A stretch of DNA of 64,000 bases. Origin: Lachnospiraceae bacterium C10. GTDB lineage: Bacteria; Bacillota; Clostridia; Lachnospirales; Lachnospiraceae. Made by a program: the position numbers and the translations under genes. Positions 46,435-56,752 of this stretch are shown here, in pieces. Location of the stretch: the NCBI GenBank assembly GCA_900100095.1, contig FMTN01000008.1, positions 1-64,000 of the forward strand. Reading direction: 5' to 3'. Under the pieces are notes generated by a model that saw nothing but the letters and a program-made list of their open reading frames with translations, ran no database searches and had not been told where the DNA came from. The first letter of the stretch is position 1. Every line of letters begins with the position of its first letter.

Positions 46435-49400
46435 TTACTCTTCTTCACCTGACATGCCGGACAGTTCAGATGCAAATACATCATCAACGTCAACATCAGC
46501 ATCGGAATCCTCTTCGATGGAAACCAGCTCACCGCTGTCCTCATCAAATTCCTGCTTCGTAAATCCGGCTGCAGCAAAGGATTCGCTATTCTCAAAAGCA
46601 TAACGGCTGTTATCATTGCCGCGGCTGTCTTCTGAGATAATTTTATTAATATCTGTATTACCGTACTCAGTAGACTCCATTAACTTAACTTCGTCTCCCT
46701 GATCATCCAATACTTTGACATCTAAGCACAGGGACTGTAATTCCTTAAGCATAACCTTGAAGGACTCCGGAATACCCGGTGCAGGGATGTTTTCACCCTT
46801 AATGATTGCTTCGTAAGTCTTAACACGTCCAACAACATCATCAGACTTCATGGTCAGAATCTCCTGCAGTGTATAAGCTGCGCCATACGCCTCAAGAGCC
46901 CAAACCTCCATCTCTCCGAATCGCTGTCCACCGAACTGAGCCTTACCACCGAGTGGCTGCTGTGTTACGAGGGAGTACGGACCGGTTGAACGGGCATGGA
47001 TCTTATCATCTACAAGGTGATGCAACTTCAGATAGTGCATGTGTCCAATGGTAACCGGTGCAGCAAAGTCATCGCCGGTACGTCCGTCACGGAGCTGAAC
47101 CTTACCATCACGCTGAAGTGGAACACCCTTCCAGAGCTCTCTGTGATCTCTGTGATCCCACAGATACTGCATTACATCAGCATTCAGAGTATCCTTATAC
47201 TTCGCCTCGAAGTCCTCCCAGCTGTCGTTGACATAGTCATTTGCCAGCTCAAGAGTATCCTGAATATCAATCTCCTTCGCGCCATCGAAAACCGGTGTCT
47301 CAATATTGAAACCAAGTGCCTTCGCTGCAAGAGACAGGTGAATCTCAAGGACCTGTCCGATGTTCATTCGGGAAGGTACACCCATCGGATTCAGTACGAT
47401 ATCCAGTGGACGACCGTTTGGAAGGAATGGCATATCTTCTACCGGAAGCACGCGGGAAACGACACCCTTGTTACCGTGACGACCAGCCATCTTATCACCA
47501 ACGGAGATCTTACGCTTCTGAGCGATGTAAATTCGTACAGACTTATTAACTCCAGGCGGAAGCTCATCACCATTCTCACGTGTGAAGGTCTTGGCATCTA
47601 CGACAATACCGTAGTATCCATGAGGCACCTTAAGAGAAGTGTCACGTACCTCTCTAGCCTTCTCACCGAAAATAGCACGAAGCAGACGCTCCTCTGCTGT
47701 AAGCTCTGTCTCTCCCTTAGGAGTAACCTTACCTACAAGAATATCTCCTGCACGAACTTCCGCACCGATACGGATAACACCATCCTCATCAAGATCCTTA
47801 AGAGCATCATCACCGACACCCGGTACATCTCTTGTGATCTCTTCCGGTCCGAGTTTTGTATCACGAGACTCTACCTCGAACTCCTCCATATGGATGGATG
47901 TATATACATCATCACGTACAAGACGCTCTGAAAGCAGAACCGCATCCTCGTAGTTATAACCTTCCCAGGTCATGAATCCGATCAGTGGGTTCTTACCTAA
48001 TGCCAACTCACCATCACAGGTAGATGGTCCGTCTGCAATAACCTCTCCAGCCTCAACACGGTCTCCACGGAAGACGATTGGACGCTGGTTGTAGCAGTTT
48101 GACTGGTTGGAACGAGAGAACTTGATCAGATCATACTCATCACGCTTACCATCATCGGCACGCACAATAATACGATTAGACTCAGCCTTCTCAACAACAC
48201 CTGCATGTCTTGCAAGTACACAGTCTCCTGAATCGCGGGCAGCCTTACCCTCCATAGAAGTTCCGACAACCGGAGCCTCTGTTGTAAGAAGAGGTACAGC
48301 CTGACGCTGCATGTTAGATCCCATCAGCGCACGGTTCGCATCATCGTTCTGAAGGAACGGAATCAGCGCTGTCGCAACTGAGAATACCATCTTAGGTGAT
48401 ACGTCCATGTAATCGAACAGGGACTTGTCGTACTCCTGTGTCTCTTCACGGTAACGACCTGATACAGAATTACGCTTAAAGTGTCCTTCTGCATCAAGCT
48501 TCTCGTTCGCCTGTGCTACATGGTAATTATCTTCTTCGTCTGCTGTCATATAGACAACTTCATTTGTAACGATCGGGTTCTTTGGATCTGTCTTATCCAG
48601 CTTACGATAAGGTGCCTCAATGAATCCGTATTCATTGATACGAGCATAAGATGCCAAAGAGTTGATCAGACCGATGTTCGGTCCCTCCGGGGTCTCAATC
48701 GGACACATACGTCCATAATGAGAATAATGTACGTCTCGAACCTCGAATCCGGCACGGTCACGGGAAAGACCACCCGGTCCCAATGCAGAAAGACGTCTCT
48801 TATGTGTCAACTCGGAAAGCGGATTGTTCTGATCCATGAACTGAGACAGCTGAGATGATCCGAAGAACTCCTTCACTGCTGCAGTAACCGGCTTGATATT
48901 GATAAGCTTCTGAGGAACAACTTCAGACATATCCTGTGTTGTCATACGCTCACGAACCACACGCTCAAGTCTTGAAAGACCGATACGATACTGGTTCTGA
49001 AGCAACTCACCAACGGCACGGACACGACGATTTCCCAGATGATCGATATCATCCTTCGTACCAACGCCCCACTCCAGGTGCATATTATAGTTAATAGATG
49101 CGAAGATATCCTCTTTCGTAATATGCTTAGGAATAAGATCAGCGATGTTACGGCTGATTGCATATTCGATATCTTCCTTTGTATCATTCTCTTCTAAAAT
49201 CTGAGCGAGAACAGGATAGTATACCTTCTCCTTGATTCCCAGCTCTTCCGGATCACAGTCTACATGTGCTGTGATATCAACCATCAGGTTAGACAGAACC
49301 TTAACATTACGCTCCTCTGTCTGGATCATAACGTACGGAACACCTGCGTTCTGAATCTTGTCAGCCAGCTCGCGGTCTACCTTTGTACCTGCCTCTGCGA

Positions 49401-50346
49401 TAATCTCACCGGTGGATGCATCAATAACATCCTCAGCAAGAATCTGACGGTGAATACGGTTGCGAAGAGCAAGCTTTTTATTGAACTTATAACGTCCAAC
49501 CTTAGCTAAATCATAACGACGAGGATCAAAGAACATCGCATCGATCAGGCTCTGCGCGTTCTCTACTGTCATTGGCTCACCCGGACGAATCTTCTTATAT
49601 AATTCAAGAAGACCATGCTCATAATCACCCTGAGAACCCTCACCCTCAAGACAAGGATCCTTCGCAAAGGATGCAGTAAGCTTAGGCTCGTCACCAAACA
49701 TATCCAGAATCTGCTGGTTGGTTCCAAGTCCTAATGCACGTAAAAGAACCGTTACCGGCACCTTACGTGTACGGTCAACTCTTACAAAGAATACGTCGTT
49801 GGAATCTGTCTCATACTCAAGCCATGCACCACGGTTCGGAATAACGGTGCAGGAATAGAGCTTCTTACCTGTCTTATCGTGATCAATTCCATAATAGATA
49901 CCAGGGGAACGTACCAACTGGCTGACGATAACTCGCTCAGCACCATTGATAACGAATGTACCGGTATCTGTCATGAGAGGAAGATCACCCATGAAGATCT
50001 CGTGCTCGTTGATCTCATCTGTATCCTTATTATAAAGGCGCACCTTAACTTTCAGAGGAGCTGCATATGTCGCATCTCTCTCCTTACACTGAGGGATTGT
50101 ATACTTAGCCTCATCCCTGCACAGTGTAAAATCAACGAATTCCAGGCTCAGATGTCCGCTATAGTCGGTAATTGGGGAGATATCCGCGAAAGCCTCTTTC
50201 AGACCTTCATCCAGGAACCATTGATAGGAATTCTTCTGAACCTCGATGAAGTTCGGCATTTCCAGAACTTCCTTCTGGCGCGAATAACTCATACGTATGC
50301 CCTTGCCTGCGACGACCGGACGTATTCTGTTTTTCTCCATTGACAT
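46435..50346 (-). CDS. rpoB: DNA-directed RNA polymerase subunit beta
   Basis: 1303 residues including the rifampicin region [20 protein letters not shown] followed by [13 protein letters not shown], in wild-type form. The C-terminus is extended and acidic (about 60 residues after the last conserved block, with many Asp, Glu and Ser). The start is at 50346 or at the ATG two codons later (50340). It has its own promoter candidate after the rplL attenuator. Confidence 0.99.
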   Translation of the reverse strand: MSMEKNRIRPVVAGKGIRMSYSRQKEVLEMPNFIEVQKNSYQWFLDEGLKEAFADISPITDYSGHLSLEFVDFTLCRDEAKYTIPQCKERDATYAAPLKVKVRLYNKDTDEINEHEIFMGDLPLMTDTGTFVINGAERVIVSQLVRSPGIYYGIDHDKTGKKLYSCTVIPNRGAWLEYETDSNDVFFVRVDRTRKVPVTVLLRALGLGTNQQILDMFGDEPKLTASFAKDPCLEGEGSQGDYEHGLLELYKKIRPGEPMTVENAQSLIDAMFFDPRRYDLAKVGRYKFNKKLALRNRIHRQILAEDVIDASTGEIIAEAGTKVDRELADKIQNAGVPYVMIQTEERNVKVLSNLMVDITAHVDCDPEELGIKEKVYYPVLAQILEENDTKEDIEYAISRNIADLIPKHITKEDIFASINYNMHLEWGVGTKDDIDHLGNRRVRAVGELLQNQYRIGLSRLERVVRERMTTQDMSEVVPQKLINIKPVTAAVKEFFGSSQLSQFMDQNNPLSELTHKRRLSALGPGGLSRDRAGFEVRDVHYSHYGRMCPIETPEGPNIGLINSLASYARINEYGFIEAPYRKLDKTDPKNPIVTNEVVYMTADEEDNYHVAQANEKLDAEGHFKRNSVSGRYREETQEYDKSLFDYMDVSPKMVFSVATALIPFLQNDDANRALMGSNMQRQAVPLLTTEAPVVGTSMEGKAARDSGDCVLARHAGVVEKAESNRIIVRADDGKRDEYDLIKFSRSNQSNCYNQRPIVFRGDRVEAGEVIADGPSTCDGELALGKNPLIGFMTWEGYNYEDAVLLSERLVRDDVYTSIHMEEFEVESRDTKLGPEEITRDVPGVGDDALKDLDEDGVIRIGAEVRAGDILVGKVTPKGETELTAEERLLRAIFGEKAREVRDTSLKVPHGYYGIVVDAKTFTRENGDELPPGVNKSVRIYIAQKRKISVGDKMAGRHGNKGVVSRVLPVEDMPFLPNGRPLDIVLNPMGVPSRMNIGQVLEIHLSLAAKALGFNIETPVFDGAKEIDIQDTLELANDYVNDSWEDFEAKYKDTLNADVMQYLWDHRDHRELWKGVPLQRDGKVQLRDGRTGDDFAAPVTIGHMHYLKLHHLVDDKIHARSTGPYSLVTQQPLGGKAQFGGQRFGEMEVWALEAYGAAYTLQEILTMKSDDVVGRVKTYEAIIKGENIPAPGIPESFKVMLKELQSLCLDVKVLDDQGDEVKLMESTEYGNTDINKIISEDSRGNDNSRYAFENSESFAAAGFTKQEFDEDSGELVSIEEDSDADVDVDDVFASELSGMSGEEE

Positions 50347-50442
50347 TTCACCTCTCGTAAATTTTTTGCTGATCTATAGGCCACAAACGTAAAAGGGCGC
50401 AAAAACCCACTACGCCTAATAGTCCATGGTAAAGCAAAGTAT

Positions 50443-50472
50443 ATACTACCACAAATGTCAACCCCTCGTCAA
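50443..50472 (-). promoter_or_regulatory. Candidate promoter of rpoBC
   Basis: Minus strand TTGACG (50467-50472), 18-base spacer, TAGTAT (50443-50448). Another TTGACA falls inside the spacer. About 95 bases of leader follow before rpoB. Confidence 0.5.
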
Positions 50473-50496
50473 TAAATTTTTAAAAAAACAAAAAAG

Positions 50497-50549
50497 ACAA
50501 AAAAGAAGGTTACCCTTCCGCAGTATACCTGCAAAAAGATAACCTTCCT
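50497..50549 (-). terminator. Attenuator between rplL and rpoB
   Basis: The outer arms GAAGGTTA and TAACCTTC with an inner GCAG-TATA-CTGC hairpin are followed by TTTTTTGTC on the minus strand. Partial termination here would lower rpoBC expression relative to rplJL, as known in many bacteria. Confidence 0.8.
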
Positions 50550-50580
50550 ATGCGTTATGATATAAATGCTCTCGCAGAAA

Positions 50581-50955
50581 TTACTTAAGAGTAACCTTAG
50601 CGTCAAGCTCCTCAAGCTTAGCCTTGATGTCCTCAGCTGTAGCCTTGTCAGCAGCTTCCTTGATGATCTTTGGAGCGTTATCAACAACGTCCTTAGCTTC
50701 CTTGAGGCCAAGACCAGTTGCCTCACGAACAACCTTGATAACCTTAACCTTGTTAGGACCAACCTCTGTAAGCTCTACGTCGAACTCGTCCTTCTCCTCA
50801 GCTGCGCCTGCCGCTGCACCGCCTGCTGCTACTACAACGCCTGCTGCTGCAGATACGCCGAACTCTTCCTCACATGCCTTTACAAGGTCATTAAGCTCTA
50901 AAACACTGAGCTCTTTGATTGCTGCAATAAACTCTTCTGTGGTAAGCTTTGCCAT
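50581..50955 (-). CDS. rplL: 50S ribosomal protein L7/L12
   Basis: 124 residues: N-terminal dimerisation helix, Ala/Gly-rich hinge, and a C-terminal domain that recruits translation factors ([12 protein letters not shown]). ATG at 50955 is chosen because GGAGG lies eight bases before it; an in-frame ATG five codons upstream overlaps that SD. Confidence 0.98.
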   Translation of the reverse strand: MAKLTTEEFIAAIKELSVLELNDLVKACEEEFGVSAAAGVVVAAGGAAAGAAEEKDEFDVELTEVGPNKVKVIKVVREATGLGLKEAKDVVDNAPKIIKEAADKATAEDIKAKLEELDAKVTLK

Positions 50956-51018
50956 TTTATTTTCCTCCATTAAAAAATTATAGTTGATTTATAAAAATCG
51001 ATTCACACGACCTGCGAA

Positions 51019-51543
51019 TTACTCTGCAGGTGTCTCTTCAGCTGCTGGTGCCTCTGCTGCAGGTGCCTTCTCTGCGATCTGATTAAGAACGCGAGCCAGA
51101 TTTGTAACTGGGGACTGCATAGAACCAAGCAAGCGTGACAGAAGCTCTTCTCTTCCAGGAACGGAAGCGATAGCCTTCATGCCTTCAGCGTCGTAGAATG
51201 TTCCCTCTACAACACCAGCCTTGATCTCAAGTGCTGGAGCATCCTTTGCAACCTTTGCAATGATACGAGCCGGAGCTGTGGCATCGTCCTTGGAAATAGC
51301 GATAGCGCTAGGTCCTTCTAAAACTTCTGCTAACTGCTCAAAGTCTGTACCCTTGAAAGCAAAGTTCATCATGGTGTTCTTGTAAACCTTGTATGTACAT
51401 CCAGCCTCACGAAGCTGCTTACGCAGATCGGTATCCTGGGTTACAGTAAGGCCACGGTAATCAACAACCACAACTGTTGCTGCATCCTTAACCTGCTCAG
51501 AAATCTCCTGAACGATAGGCTGCTTTAACTCAACTTTAGCCAA
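51019..51543 (-). CDS. rplJ: 50S ribosomal protein L10
   Basis: 174 residues. L10 anchors the L7/L12 stalk. The N-terminal rRNA-binding domain (VVVDYRGLTVTQ) and the C-terminal helix are present, with an Ala/Pro/Glu-rich tail. Its expression is set by the L10 leader upstream. Confidence 0.98.
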   Translation of the reverse strand: MAKVELKQPIVQEISEQVKDAATVVVVDYRGLTVTQDTDLRKQLREAGCTYKVYKNTMMNFAFKGTDFEQLAEVLEGPSAIAISKDDATAPARIIAKVAKDAPALEIKAGVVEGTFYDAEGMKAIASVPGREELLSRLLGSMQSPVTNLARVLNQIAEKAPAAEAPAAEETPAE

Positions 51544-51574
51544 TTTACTTTACCTCCTATTAGAATTTAGCAAA

Positions 51575-51704
51575 TTGCCAAAAAAGACCTCTGCGGCCAT
51601 ATAGCCGTAGAGGTCTCATAACGATTCAATAGAATTCATCATGACCTCGGCAGGTAGCGTTGCGTTATGTCCATTCGGACACCTGCTGTCTTCGGCAACA
51701 TGCG
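51575..51704 (-). ncRNA. Ribosomal protein L10 leader with attenuator
   Basis: The minus strand carries the conserved L10-binding region (GACAGCAGGTGTCC, then GGACATAACGCAA, CTACCTGCCGAGGTC), followed by the terminator hairpin AGACCTCT...AGAGGTCTTTTTT (51582-51617). When L10 is in excess it binds the leader and reduces rplJL expression. The layout matches the known Firmicute L10 leader. Confidence 0.9.
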
Positions 51705-51710
51705 TATATC

Positions 51711-51739
51711 AATATATCAAAAAATTATAATGATGTCAA
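51711..51739 (-). promoter_or_regulatory. Promoter of rplJL
   Basis: Minus strand TTGACA (51734-51739), 17-base spacer ending in TGA, TATATT (51711-51716). It lies directly after rplA and starts the L10 leader. Confidence 0.8.
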
Positions 51740-51745
51740 CCAATA

Positions 51746-52438
51746 TTAAGCAAACTTATTAGCATCAACACGGACACCAGGTCCCATTGTGGAGGTAAGT
51801 GTGATGTTCTTAAGATAAGTTCCCTTTAATGTTGCAGGGCGAGCCTTAACAATGGCATCCATCAGCGCCTGGAAGTTGTCCTTAAGATCTGCTTCAGAGA
51901 ATGAAGCCTTTCCTACTGGTACGTGGATGATATTAGCCTTGTCCAGACGATACTCAATCTTACCAGCCTTGATATCGTTGATAGCCTTGGTAACGTCCAT
52001 GGTTACTGTACCAGCCTTAGGGTTTGGCATTAAGCCCTTAGGTCCAAGTACACGACCAAGACGACCAACAACGCTCATCATGTCCGGTGTAGCAACTACT
52101 ACATCAAAGTCCAGCCAACCTTCGTTCTGGATCTTTGGAATCAGCTCGTCGCCGCCTACGAAATCAGCGCCAGCTGCAGTAGCCTCATCAGCCTTAGGTC
52201 CCTTAGCGAATACAAGAACACGAACAGTCTTACCTGTACCGTGTGGAAGTACTACAGCGCCACGGATCTGCTGGTCAGCATGACGTCCGTCACAACCTGT
52301 ACGGATGTGAGCTTCGATTGTCTCGTCGAACTTAGCAACAGCATTCTTCTTAACGATTGCAACTGCCTCAGTTGCATCATACTGCTGTGACTTATCAAAG
52401 GACTTTACTGCGTCCTGATATTTCTTTCCTCTCTTCAT
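51746..52438 (-). CDS. rplA: 50S ribosomal protein L1
   Basis: 230 residues. L1 forms the mobile stalk at the E site. It has the motif [14 protein letters not shown], typical for the family, and MKRGKKYQD at the start. Confidence 0.99.
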   Translation of the reverse strand: MKRGKKYQDAVKSFDKSQQYDATEAVAIVKKNAVAKFDETIEAHIRTGCDGRHADQQIRGAVVLPHGTGKTVRVLVFAKGPKADEATAAGADFVGGDELIPKIQNEGWLDFDVVVATPDMMSVVGRLGRVLGPKGLMPNPKAGTVTMDVTKAINDIKAGKIEYRLDKANIIHVPVGKASFSEADLKDNFQALMDAIVKARPATLKGTYLKNITLTSTMGPGVRVDANKFA

Positions 52439-52516
52439 GAAAAAAATTCCTCCTGTGGTATTGTCGGGAGAGGGTCCCTCCCACCTTATGAATGAATAAT
52501 CGCTTCCGTGAAGTGT

Positions 52517-52942
52517 TTAGTCAACAACCTCAACACCCATAGAACGAGCTGTTCCAGCGATCATTGAAATAGCGGACTCAATGTTTGCTGCGTTAAGATC
52601 CGGCATCTTAGTCTCAGCGATCTCCTGAAGCTGAGCGCGTGTGATCTTAGCAACCTTTGTCTTGTTAGGCTCACCAGAAGCCTTCTGAATCTTACAAGCC
52701 TTCTTGATAAGAACTGCTGCTGGTGGAGTCTTTGTGATGAATGTAAAGCTACGATCAGCGTAAACAGTGATGATGGTTGGAACGATGGTGTCACCCATAT
52801 CTGCTGTCTTAGCGTTGAACTGCTTTGTAAACTCAACAATATTAACACCATGCTGACCTAATGCAGGTCCAACTGGTGGAGCCGGTGTTGCTTTTCCGGC
52901 TGCAATCTGTAACTTAATATAGCCTTCGATTTTCTTAGCCAC
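52517..52942 (-). CDS. rplK: 50S ribosomal protein L11
   Basis: 141 residues. L11 binds the GTPase-associated centre of 23S rRNA. The [16 protein letters not shown] and [11 protein letters not shown] blocks are conserved. Confidence 0.99.
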   Translation of the reverse strand: MAKKIEGYIKLQIAAGKATPAPPVGPALGQHGVNIVEFTKQFNAKTADMGDTIVPTIITVYADRSFTFITKTPPAAVLIKKACKIQKASGEPNKTKVAKITRAQLQEIAETKMPDLNAANIESAISMIAGTARSMGVEVVD

Positions 52943-52956
52943 TTGAAATCATCCTC

Positions 52957-53478
52957 CTAATTCATTTTCTGTACTTCTGCGAAACTGATTTCTACCGGAG
53001 TTTCGCGACCGAACATCTCGACATTGATCGTCACGGTCTGCTTGCCTGGGTTCATAGCCGTAATGACGCCCACGGTATCTTTCCATACGCCACCTTTGAC
53101 CGTTATGGTGTCTCCCTCACCGAAGTTAACTTCGATTGGAATATCCGTCTGGATACCAAGGGAATGCATCTCCATCTCCGTAAGCGGAACCGGCTTACTT
53201 CCCGGCCCAACGAATCCGGTAACACCTCTGGTGTTGCGGACAACATACCATGTATCATCATTCATGATCATGTTGATCAGCACATAGCCCGGGAACATCT
53301 TCTTAGTAACCTGCTTACGAACACCGTTCTTAAGCTCTGTTACATCCATCTGCGGTACACGAACTTCCAGGATCTGCTCCTCTAAGTGTCGATTCTCTAC
53401 AGTCTTCTCAATGGTCGCCTTGACTTTATTCTCATATCCAGAATAGGTATGAGCAACATACCACTGTGCCTCTGCCAT
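52957..53478 (-). CDS. nusG: Transcription termination/antitermination protein NusG
   Basis: 173 residues: NGN domain starting WYVAHTYSGYENKV, and a KOW domain (GDTITVKGGVWKDTVG). NusG binds RNA polymerase and couples it to the ribosome or Rho. Confidence 0.98.
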   Translation of the reverse strand: MAEAQWYVAHTYSGYENKVKATIEKTVENRHLEEQILEVRVPQMDVTELKNGVRKQVTKKMFPGYVLINMIMNDDTWYVVRNTRGVTGFVGPGSKPVPLTEMEMHSLGIQTDIPIEVNFGEGDTITVKGGVWKDTVGVITAMNPGKQTVTINVEMFGRETPVEISFAEVQKMN

Positions 53479-53493
53479 TACTGCCTTCCTCCA

Positions 53494-53697
53494 TTACAAA
53501 TTAACAAGCTTATCCACTCCGTACTGAATTACCATATCAAAACATACGATAATCAGCGCGAGGATAACGGAAACGATCACGACTGCTGTTGTCTGATGAC
53601 CGACCGTGCTGCGATCAGCCCAGGCAATCTTACGAAACTCAGCCTTGAATCCTTCCCAACGATCGGACCATCTTTTCTTGGTCTTACCTTCTGCCAT
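53494..53697 (-). CDS. secE: Preprotein translocase subunit SecE
   Basis: 67 residues with a basic, Trp-containing N-terminal part (WEGFKAEFRKIAWADR) and one membrane helix, as in short Gram-positive SecE. It lies between rpmG and nusG, as usual. Confidence 0.96.
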   Translation of the reverse strand: MAEGKTKKRWSDRWEGFKAEFRKIAWADRSTVGHQTTAVVIVSVILALIIVCFDMVIQYGVDKLVNL

Positions 53698-53709
53698 AAT
53701 GTCACCCCT

Positions 53710-53859
53710 TTACTTTGTCTCTTTATGTAAAGTGTGTTTCTTGCAGAAACGGCAATACTTCTTTGTTTCCATTCTCTCGGGATGTGTCTTCTTGTCCTTT
53801 GTCAGGTTGTAATTACGCTGCTGACATTCTGTACAAGCCAGTGTTATCTTAGTACGCAC
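53710..53859 (-). CDS. rpmG: 50S ribosomal protein L33
   Basis: A 49-residue protein on the minus strand with a GTG start at 53859 and SD GGAGG upstream. The sequence begins [17 protein letters not shown] and ends in [16 protein letters not shown]. Both Cys-x-x-Cys pairs are present, so this is the zinc-binding form of L33. It is the first gene of the secE-nusG cluster. No clear promoter is visible in 53860-53982. Confidence 0.96.
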   Translation of the reverse strand: MRTKITLACTECQQRNYNLTKDKKTHPERMETKKYCRFCKKHTLHKETK

Positions 53860-53982
53860 AACTTCCACCTCCAATTTTAAATTTGTGATTGTGTGTAGGA
53901 CCTCCTATTACGCTTCCAATCTTCCTCATCCCCGGCATCCGTCCGCTAATGGAGCCTTACGGAACGTATCTAATTTTAGGCA

Positions 53983-54040
53983 TAAAAAAAAGGCCTTGCC
54001 TTCCATCGCCATGGTAGCATAACACAGAAGGCTGGCCTTT
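53983..54040 (-). terminator. Terminator of the FliD-like gene
   Basis: The arms AAAGGCC-GCCTTC and GAAGGC-GGCCTTT enclose about 20 bases; the minus strand continues TTTTTTTTT. This ends the flagellar region before rpmG. Confidence 0.9.
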
Positions 54041-54053
54041 GTCAATTATATTC

Positions 54054-55355
54054 TTATAGAAACTGGTCAACAAGCATTCCGGAATAGGCACTTGAAGCAT
54101 ATGGTGCTGCAAAGGTGTGACCCGGATTCTTGTATTCCACTGTCACCTTGTTAACATAATTCAATGGATTCGTTGCAGTCTTACGAGCCTCATTTGAAAG
54201 AGCATCCTTGAATAAATTCAGGCATCGGAATGCCTCATCGCTATCCTCGCCCGTTACTGCCTCTGCCAGCTTCTGACGATCGAGCGTCAGCATATCATTC
54301 TCATCGGTGGTAAGACCGACCGTACCAAGTTCCTCGGAGAGATGACGGCCAATCGCTGTCACTTCATTCAAAAGGCTACGGTTGCCATCCACATCAGAGT
54401 ATTTCTTACCCACTGCGACAAAAGCATTGTAGGAATTCAAAAGTTCTGTAACAGAATCGGCAATCGCATCGGTATTCTCCTTAAAACCAATGGTCGCCGG
54501 ACCCATATCACCGGTTGCCTTCTTCAATGTCAGCTCGAATTCATGATTAATCGTAAAACTGTTGGACAGGGAATGATGTTCCTTGCCATTCAGGAAGAAA
54601 GTGGAACTTCTGGCCGGAGACGTAATATCTCCAATACCCAAAAGACTCAATTCATTCCAAGAACTGCCGGATGTGATATTAAAAAGGTATTTCTCATTCT
54701 CTGCCAGTCCGGTCTGACGTGAGGTGATGGTAAGTGTGGACAAGCCGTCCTCTTCACTGACACTTGCACTCAATCCGACATTGGATGTATTGATCAGTCG
54801 CATGATCTTGCTCTGAACATCCTTATTCGTATCGTCCTTCGATACATTAAACTGGAATTCATAGGATCCCGAATTCGTATCCAGATCAAAGCTGTAGGTT
54901 CCGCTCTCGAAGGCCTGTCCCTGGGCATACAGTTCATTGCCACGGTTAACCTGAGGGCGCGCCAGTTCCTTTACTTCGATGGTAAAGCCCGGATCCTCCT
55001 GTGCAGAATCCGCTTCTTCATCATCCTTACCAACGTATTCCACACTGACAGCCTCTTCATTAGAAGATGCCGCAGACTTCTTATGGAATACAGACTCAAT
55101 TCCGTTCCCGCTTCCACCGAGAGATGCCACAACATTCGACATCTTACGGGCTGATTCCTTCAAATCAATCGCGAATTCTGTCACATGCGATGTGAAGTCA
55201 ATCTTATATAAAGGAGACTCCTTATTGGCACGGACCATGCGATTATACACGTCCTTAAGCTCACTCTTCTTGTGTGAATCATAACGACCAGAAGTAGAGG
55301 TGCCATAGACTGACATCAGATAATTATAGACATTCGCGCTACTGATAACCGCCAT
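54054..55355 (-). CDS. Second FliD-like flagellar filament cap protein
   Basis: 433 residues. The parts recognisable from FliD are the region FTIEVKELARPQVNRG, which resembles the FliD N-terminal domain, a middle beta-rich region, and a C-terminal coiled part with SVTELLNSYNAFVAVGKKYS. It differs strongly from the regular FliD at 62459-64000. It may be an accessory or variant cap or hook-associated protein. Start at 55355 (MAVISSANVYNYLMS), with SD AAAGGAGGGG; an upstream frame to 55400 is less likely. It is a monocistronic gene next to the glycosylation genes. Confidence 0.65.
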   Translation of the reverse strand: MAVISSANVYNYLMSVYGTSTSGRYDSHKKSELKDVYNRMVRANKESPLYKIDFTSHVTEFAIDLKESARKMSNVVASLGGSGNGIESVFHKKSAASSNEEAVSVEYVGKDDEEADSAQEDPGFTIEVKELARPQVNRGNELYAQGQAFESGTYSFDLDTNSGSYEFQFNVSKDDTNKDVQSKIMRLINTSNVGLSASVSEEDGLSTLTITSRQTGLAENEKYLFNITSGSSWNELSLLGIGDITSPARSSTFFLNGKEHHSLSNSFTINHEFELTLKKATGDMGPATIGFKENTDAIADSVTELLNSYNAFVAVGKKYSDVDGNRSLLNEVTAIGRHLSEELGTVGLTTDENDMLTLDRQKLAEAVTGEDSDEAFRCLNLFKDALSNEARKTATNPLNYVNKVTVEYKNPGHTFAAPYASSAYSGMLVDQFL

Positions 55356-55378
55356 ATCCGCCCCTCCTTTCCTCCTTG

Positions 55379-55455
55379 AAAAACCGGTTGCCCCATCCAT
55401 GTATTCAACGCAACCACGGGTGTTATGGTATCATCGTATCACCGCATTCTTGCGG
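55379..55455 (-). other. Structured leader of the FliD-like gene
   Basis: The minus strand can form CCGCA-AGAA-TGCGG (55442-55455) and then a terminator-like hairpin GGTTGC/GCAACC (55386-55415, 18-base loop) followed by GGTTTTT just before the SD. It might regulate the gene through termination. No known riboswitch class was recognised; I looked for c-di-GMP motifs. Confidence 0.4.
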
Positions 55456-55540
55456 ATGCCATTCTCATAACCGAAAAATGGGTAGACTTATCCATCTATT
55501 CAATATAAGAATATCATGTTTTTCGTCATTTGTCATGCAC

Positions 55541-55546
55541 ATTATA
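55541..55546 (-). promoter_or_regulatory. Candidate -10 element of the FliD-like gene
   Basis: TATAAT on the minus strand at 55541-55546, with a weak -35. If used, the leader is about 180 bases long. No sigma-D-type motif was recognised in 55400-55615. Confidence 0.4.
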
Positions 55547-55615
55547 CAGATTCACGAGGTATAAATACCACATGATATATGATTTTCCACTGTAAAATTC
55601 CTGTCCGCTTCCTTC

Positions 55616-56695
55616 TTACAGGTCAAACTCCTTCAGACGCTCTTTTGCCGGCTCATAATCCCCGCAGGCCTCAAATTCTTTCTTCGCTTTTTCCACCTGC
55701 TCCGCATCACTCCAGAGTTCTCCCATACGATAATGTGCAAGGTAGCTGTTAACACCCGCTTTTCTGGCATTTTCACATTGCACTGCCTTCTGATACTCCT
55801 CCATGGCTTCCGCACTTCTTCCGTTTCCGCGGTAGATCATTCCCATCAGATACAGGAAATCTGCGCTCTTATCAAAGTTCTCATAAATTGCTTCCAGCAC
55901 CAGCGCCTGCTTCATCTGTCCGGAATACATCAGGGCATATCCGAAATCAATGACCATTTCCTCAACAAAAGGCGCACTAACATCCAGCTCATCAAAGGAG
56001 AGTCCCATTCCGAAATATTCCGCCGCATTCTCATAATCCCTCTGCAGATAGCAGGCTTTTCCTGCACGGAAAATCAGCTCCGCCGCTTCCCGTTGAATTT
56101 CCGGACGCGCCTCGCCAAGGTCCGCTCCCGCATGCTTTGACAAAAATTCCTCTAATCTGCTCTCCTGTAGCAGAACATCTGCCGCCTGGGCATCCGGCAT
56201 AGCCTCCCAGATAACAGCATCTGTCACAAAATTTCCTGTCACCGTCTCTTCCAGCGGAGAAAGCTTTGGCTTATCTCCCCCTACGAACTGATATCTTGTC
56301 CGGTTGTAGAGACGCGGCAGAAGTTCCTCCTCCGGCTCACCGTCATCCTCCATCGGTGTGCTGATTCTATGTACCAGACCAATCTGTCCGCTGTGATAAG
56401 AAAGAGCCTCCATCAGCTCATCCATGTTAAGCTGTCCCACAGTCTCTCCCGGACACATCACAAGAATATCCTCCGTATGAGCCTCGGCTGCCGCCGCATT
56501 CAATGCATCCGCCATCGTCTCTTTGGACAGGGTTCTGGTGTAGATCCATGGTGTATAACGGCTGACCGCCACATGCTCCTCTTCTGTAAAATCCTCTTCC
56601 ACCACAAGGAAATCCAGATTGTATTTTTCAAGGGAATCCAGTGTCGTAAGTGTTGCCTTTGCATCCCCTTTCGCTACAATAACTGCTGTAATCAT
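55616..56695 (-). CDS. Glycosyltransferase-like protein with TPR repeats
   Basis: 359 residues. The first 165 look like a small GT-A-like fold (MITAVIVAKGDAKATLTTLDSLE, with the DXD-type motif missing), and the rest is made of TPR helices (about residues 195-355, with ACYLQRDYENAAEYFGMG and NGRSAEAMEEYQKAV). Proteins of this build occur near glycosylation genes. Whether the N-terminal domain is active is unknown. It is 57 bases from the CgeB-type gene and probably co-transcribed with it. Confidence 0.65.
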   Translation of the reverse strand: MITAVIVAKGDAKATLTTLDSLEKYNLDFLVVEEDFTEEEHVAVSRYTPWIYTRTLSKETMADALNAAAAEAHTEDILVMCPGETVGQLNMDELMEALSYHSGQIGLVHRISTPMEDDGEPEEELLPRLYNRTRYQFVGGDKPKLSPLEETVTGNFVTDAVIWEAMPDAQAADVLLQESRLEEFLSKHAGADLGEARPEIQREAAELIFRAGKACYLQRDYENAAEYFGMGLSFDELDVSAPFVEEMVIDFGYALMYSGQMKQALVLEAIYENFDKSADFLYLMGMIYRGNGRSAEAMEEYQKAVQCENARKAGVNSYLAHYRMGELWSDAEQVEKAKKEFEACGDYEPAKERLKEFDL

Positions 56696-56752
56696 GATTG
56701 ATATTCCTTCCTAATCATTATTCTTCTCTTCAGTATTCATACTTTCTTGCTT

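Noticed and set aside
46996-47931. Open frame of about 310 codons antisense to rpoB
   Set aside because: Opposite to a highly conserved gene, no SD or recognisable domain; an artefact of codon bias. The same holds for the open frames opposite rpoC, fusA and fruA.
53860-53982. tRNA-Trp before secE-nusG
   Set aside because: This position holds tRNA-Trp in some bacteria, but no acceptor or T-arm sequence is visible here.
55379-55540. A c-di-GMP riboswitch before the FliD-like gene
   Set aside because: The flagellar context made it attractive, but I could not find the conserved GEMM core segments. I report only generic hairpins.
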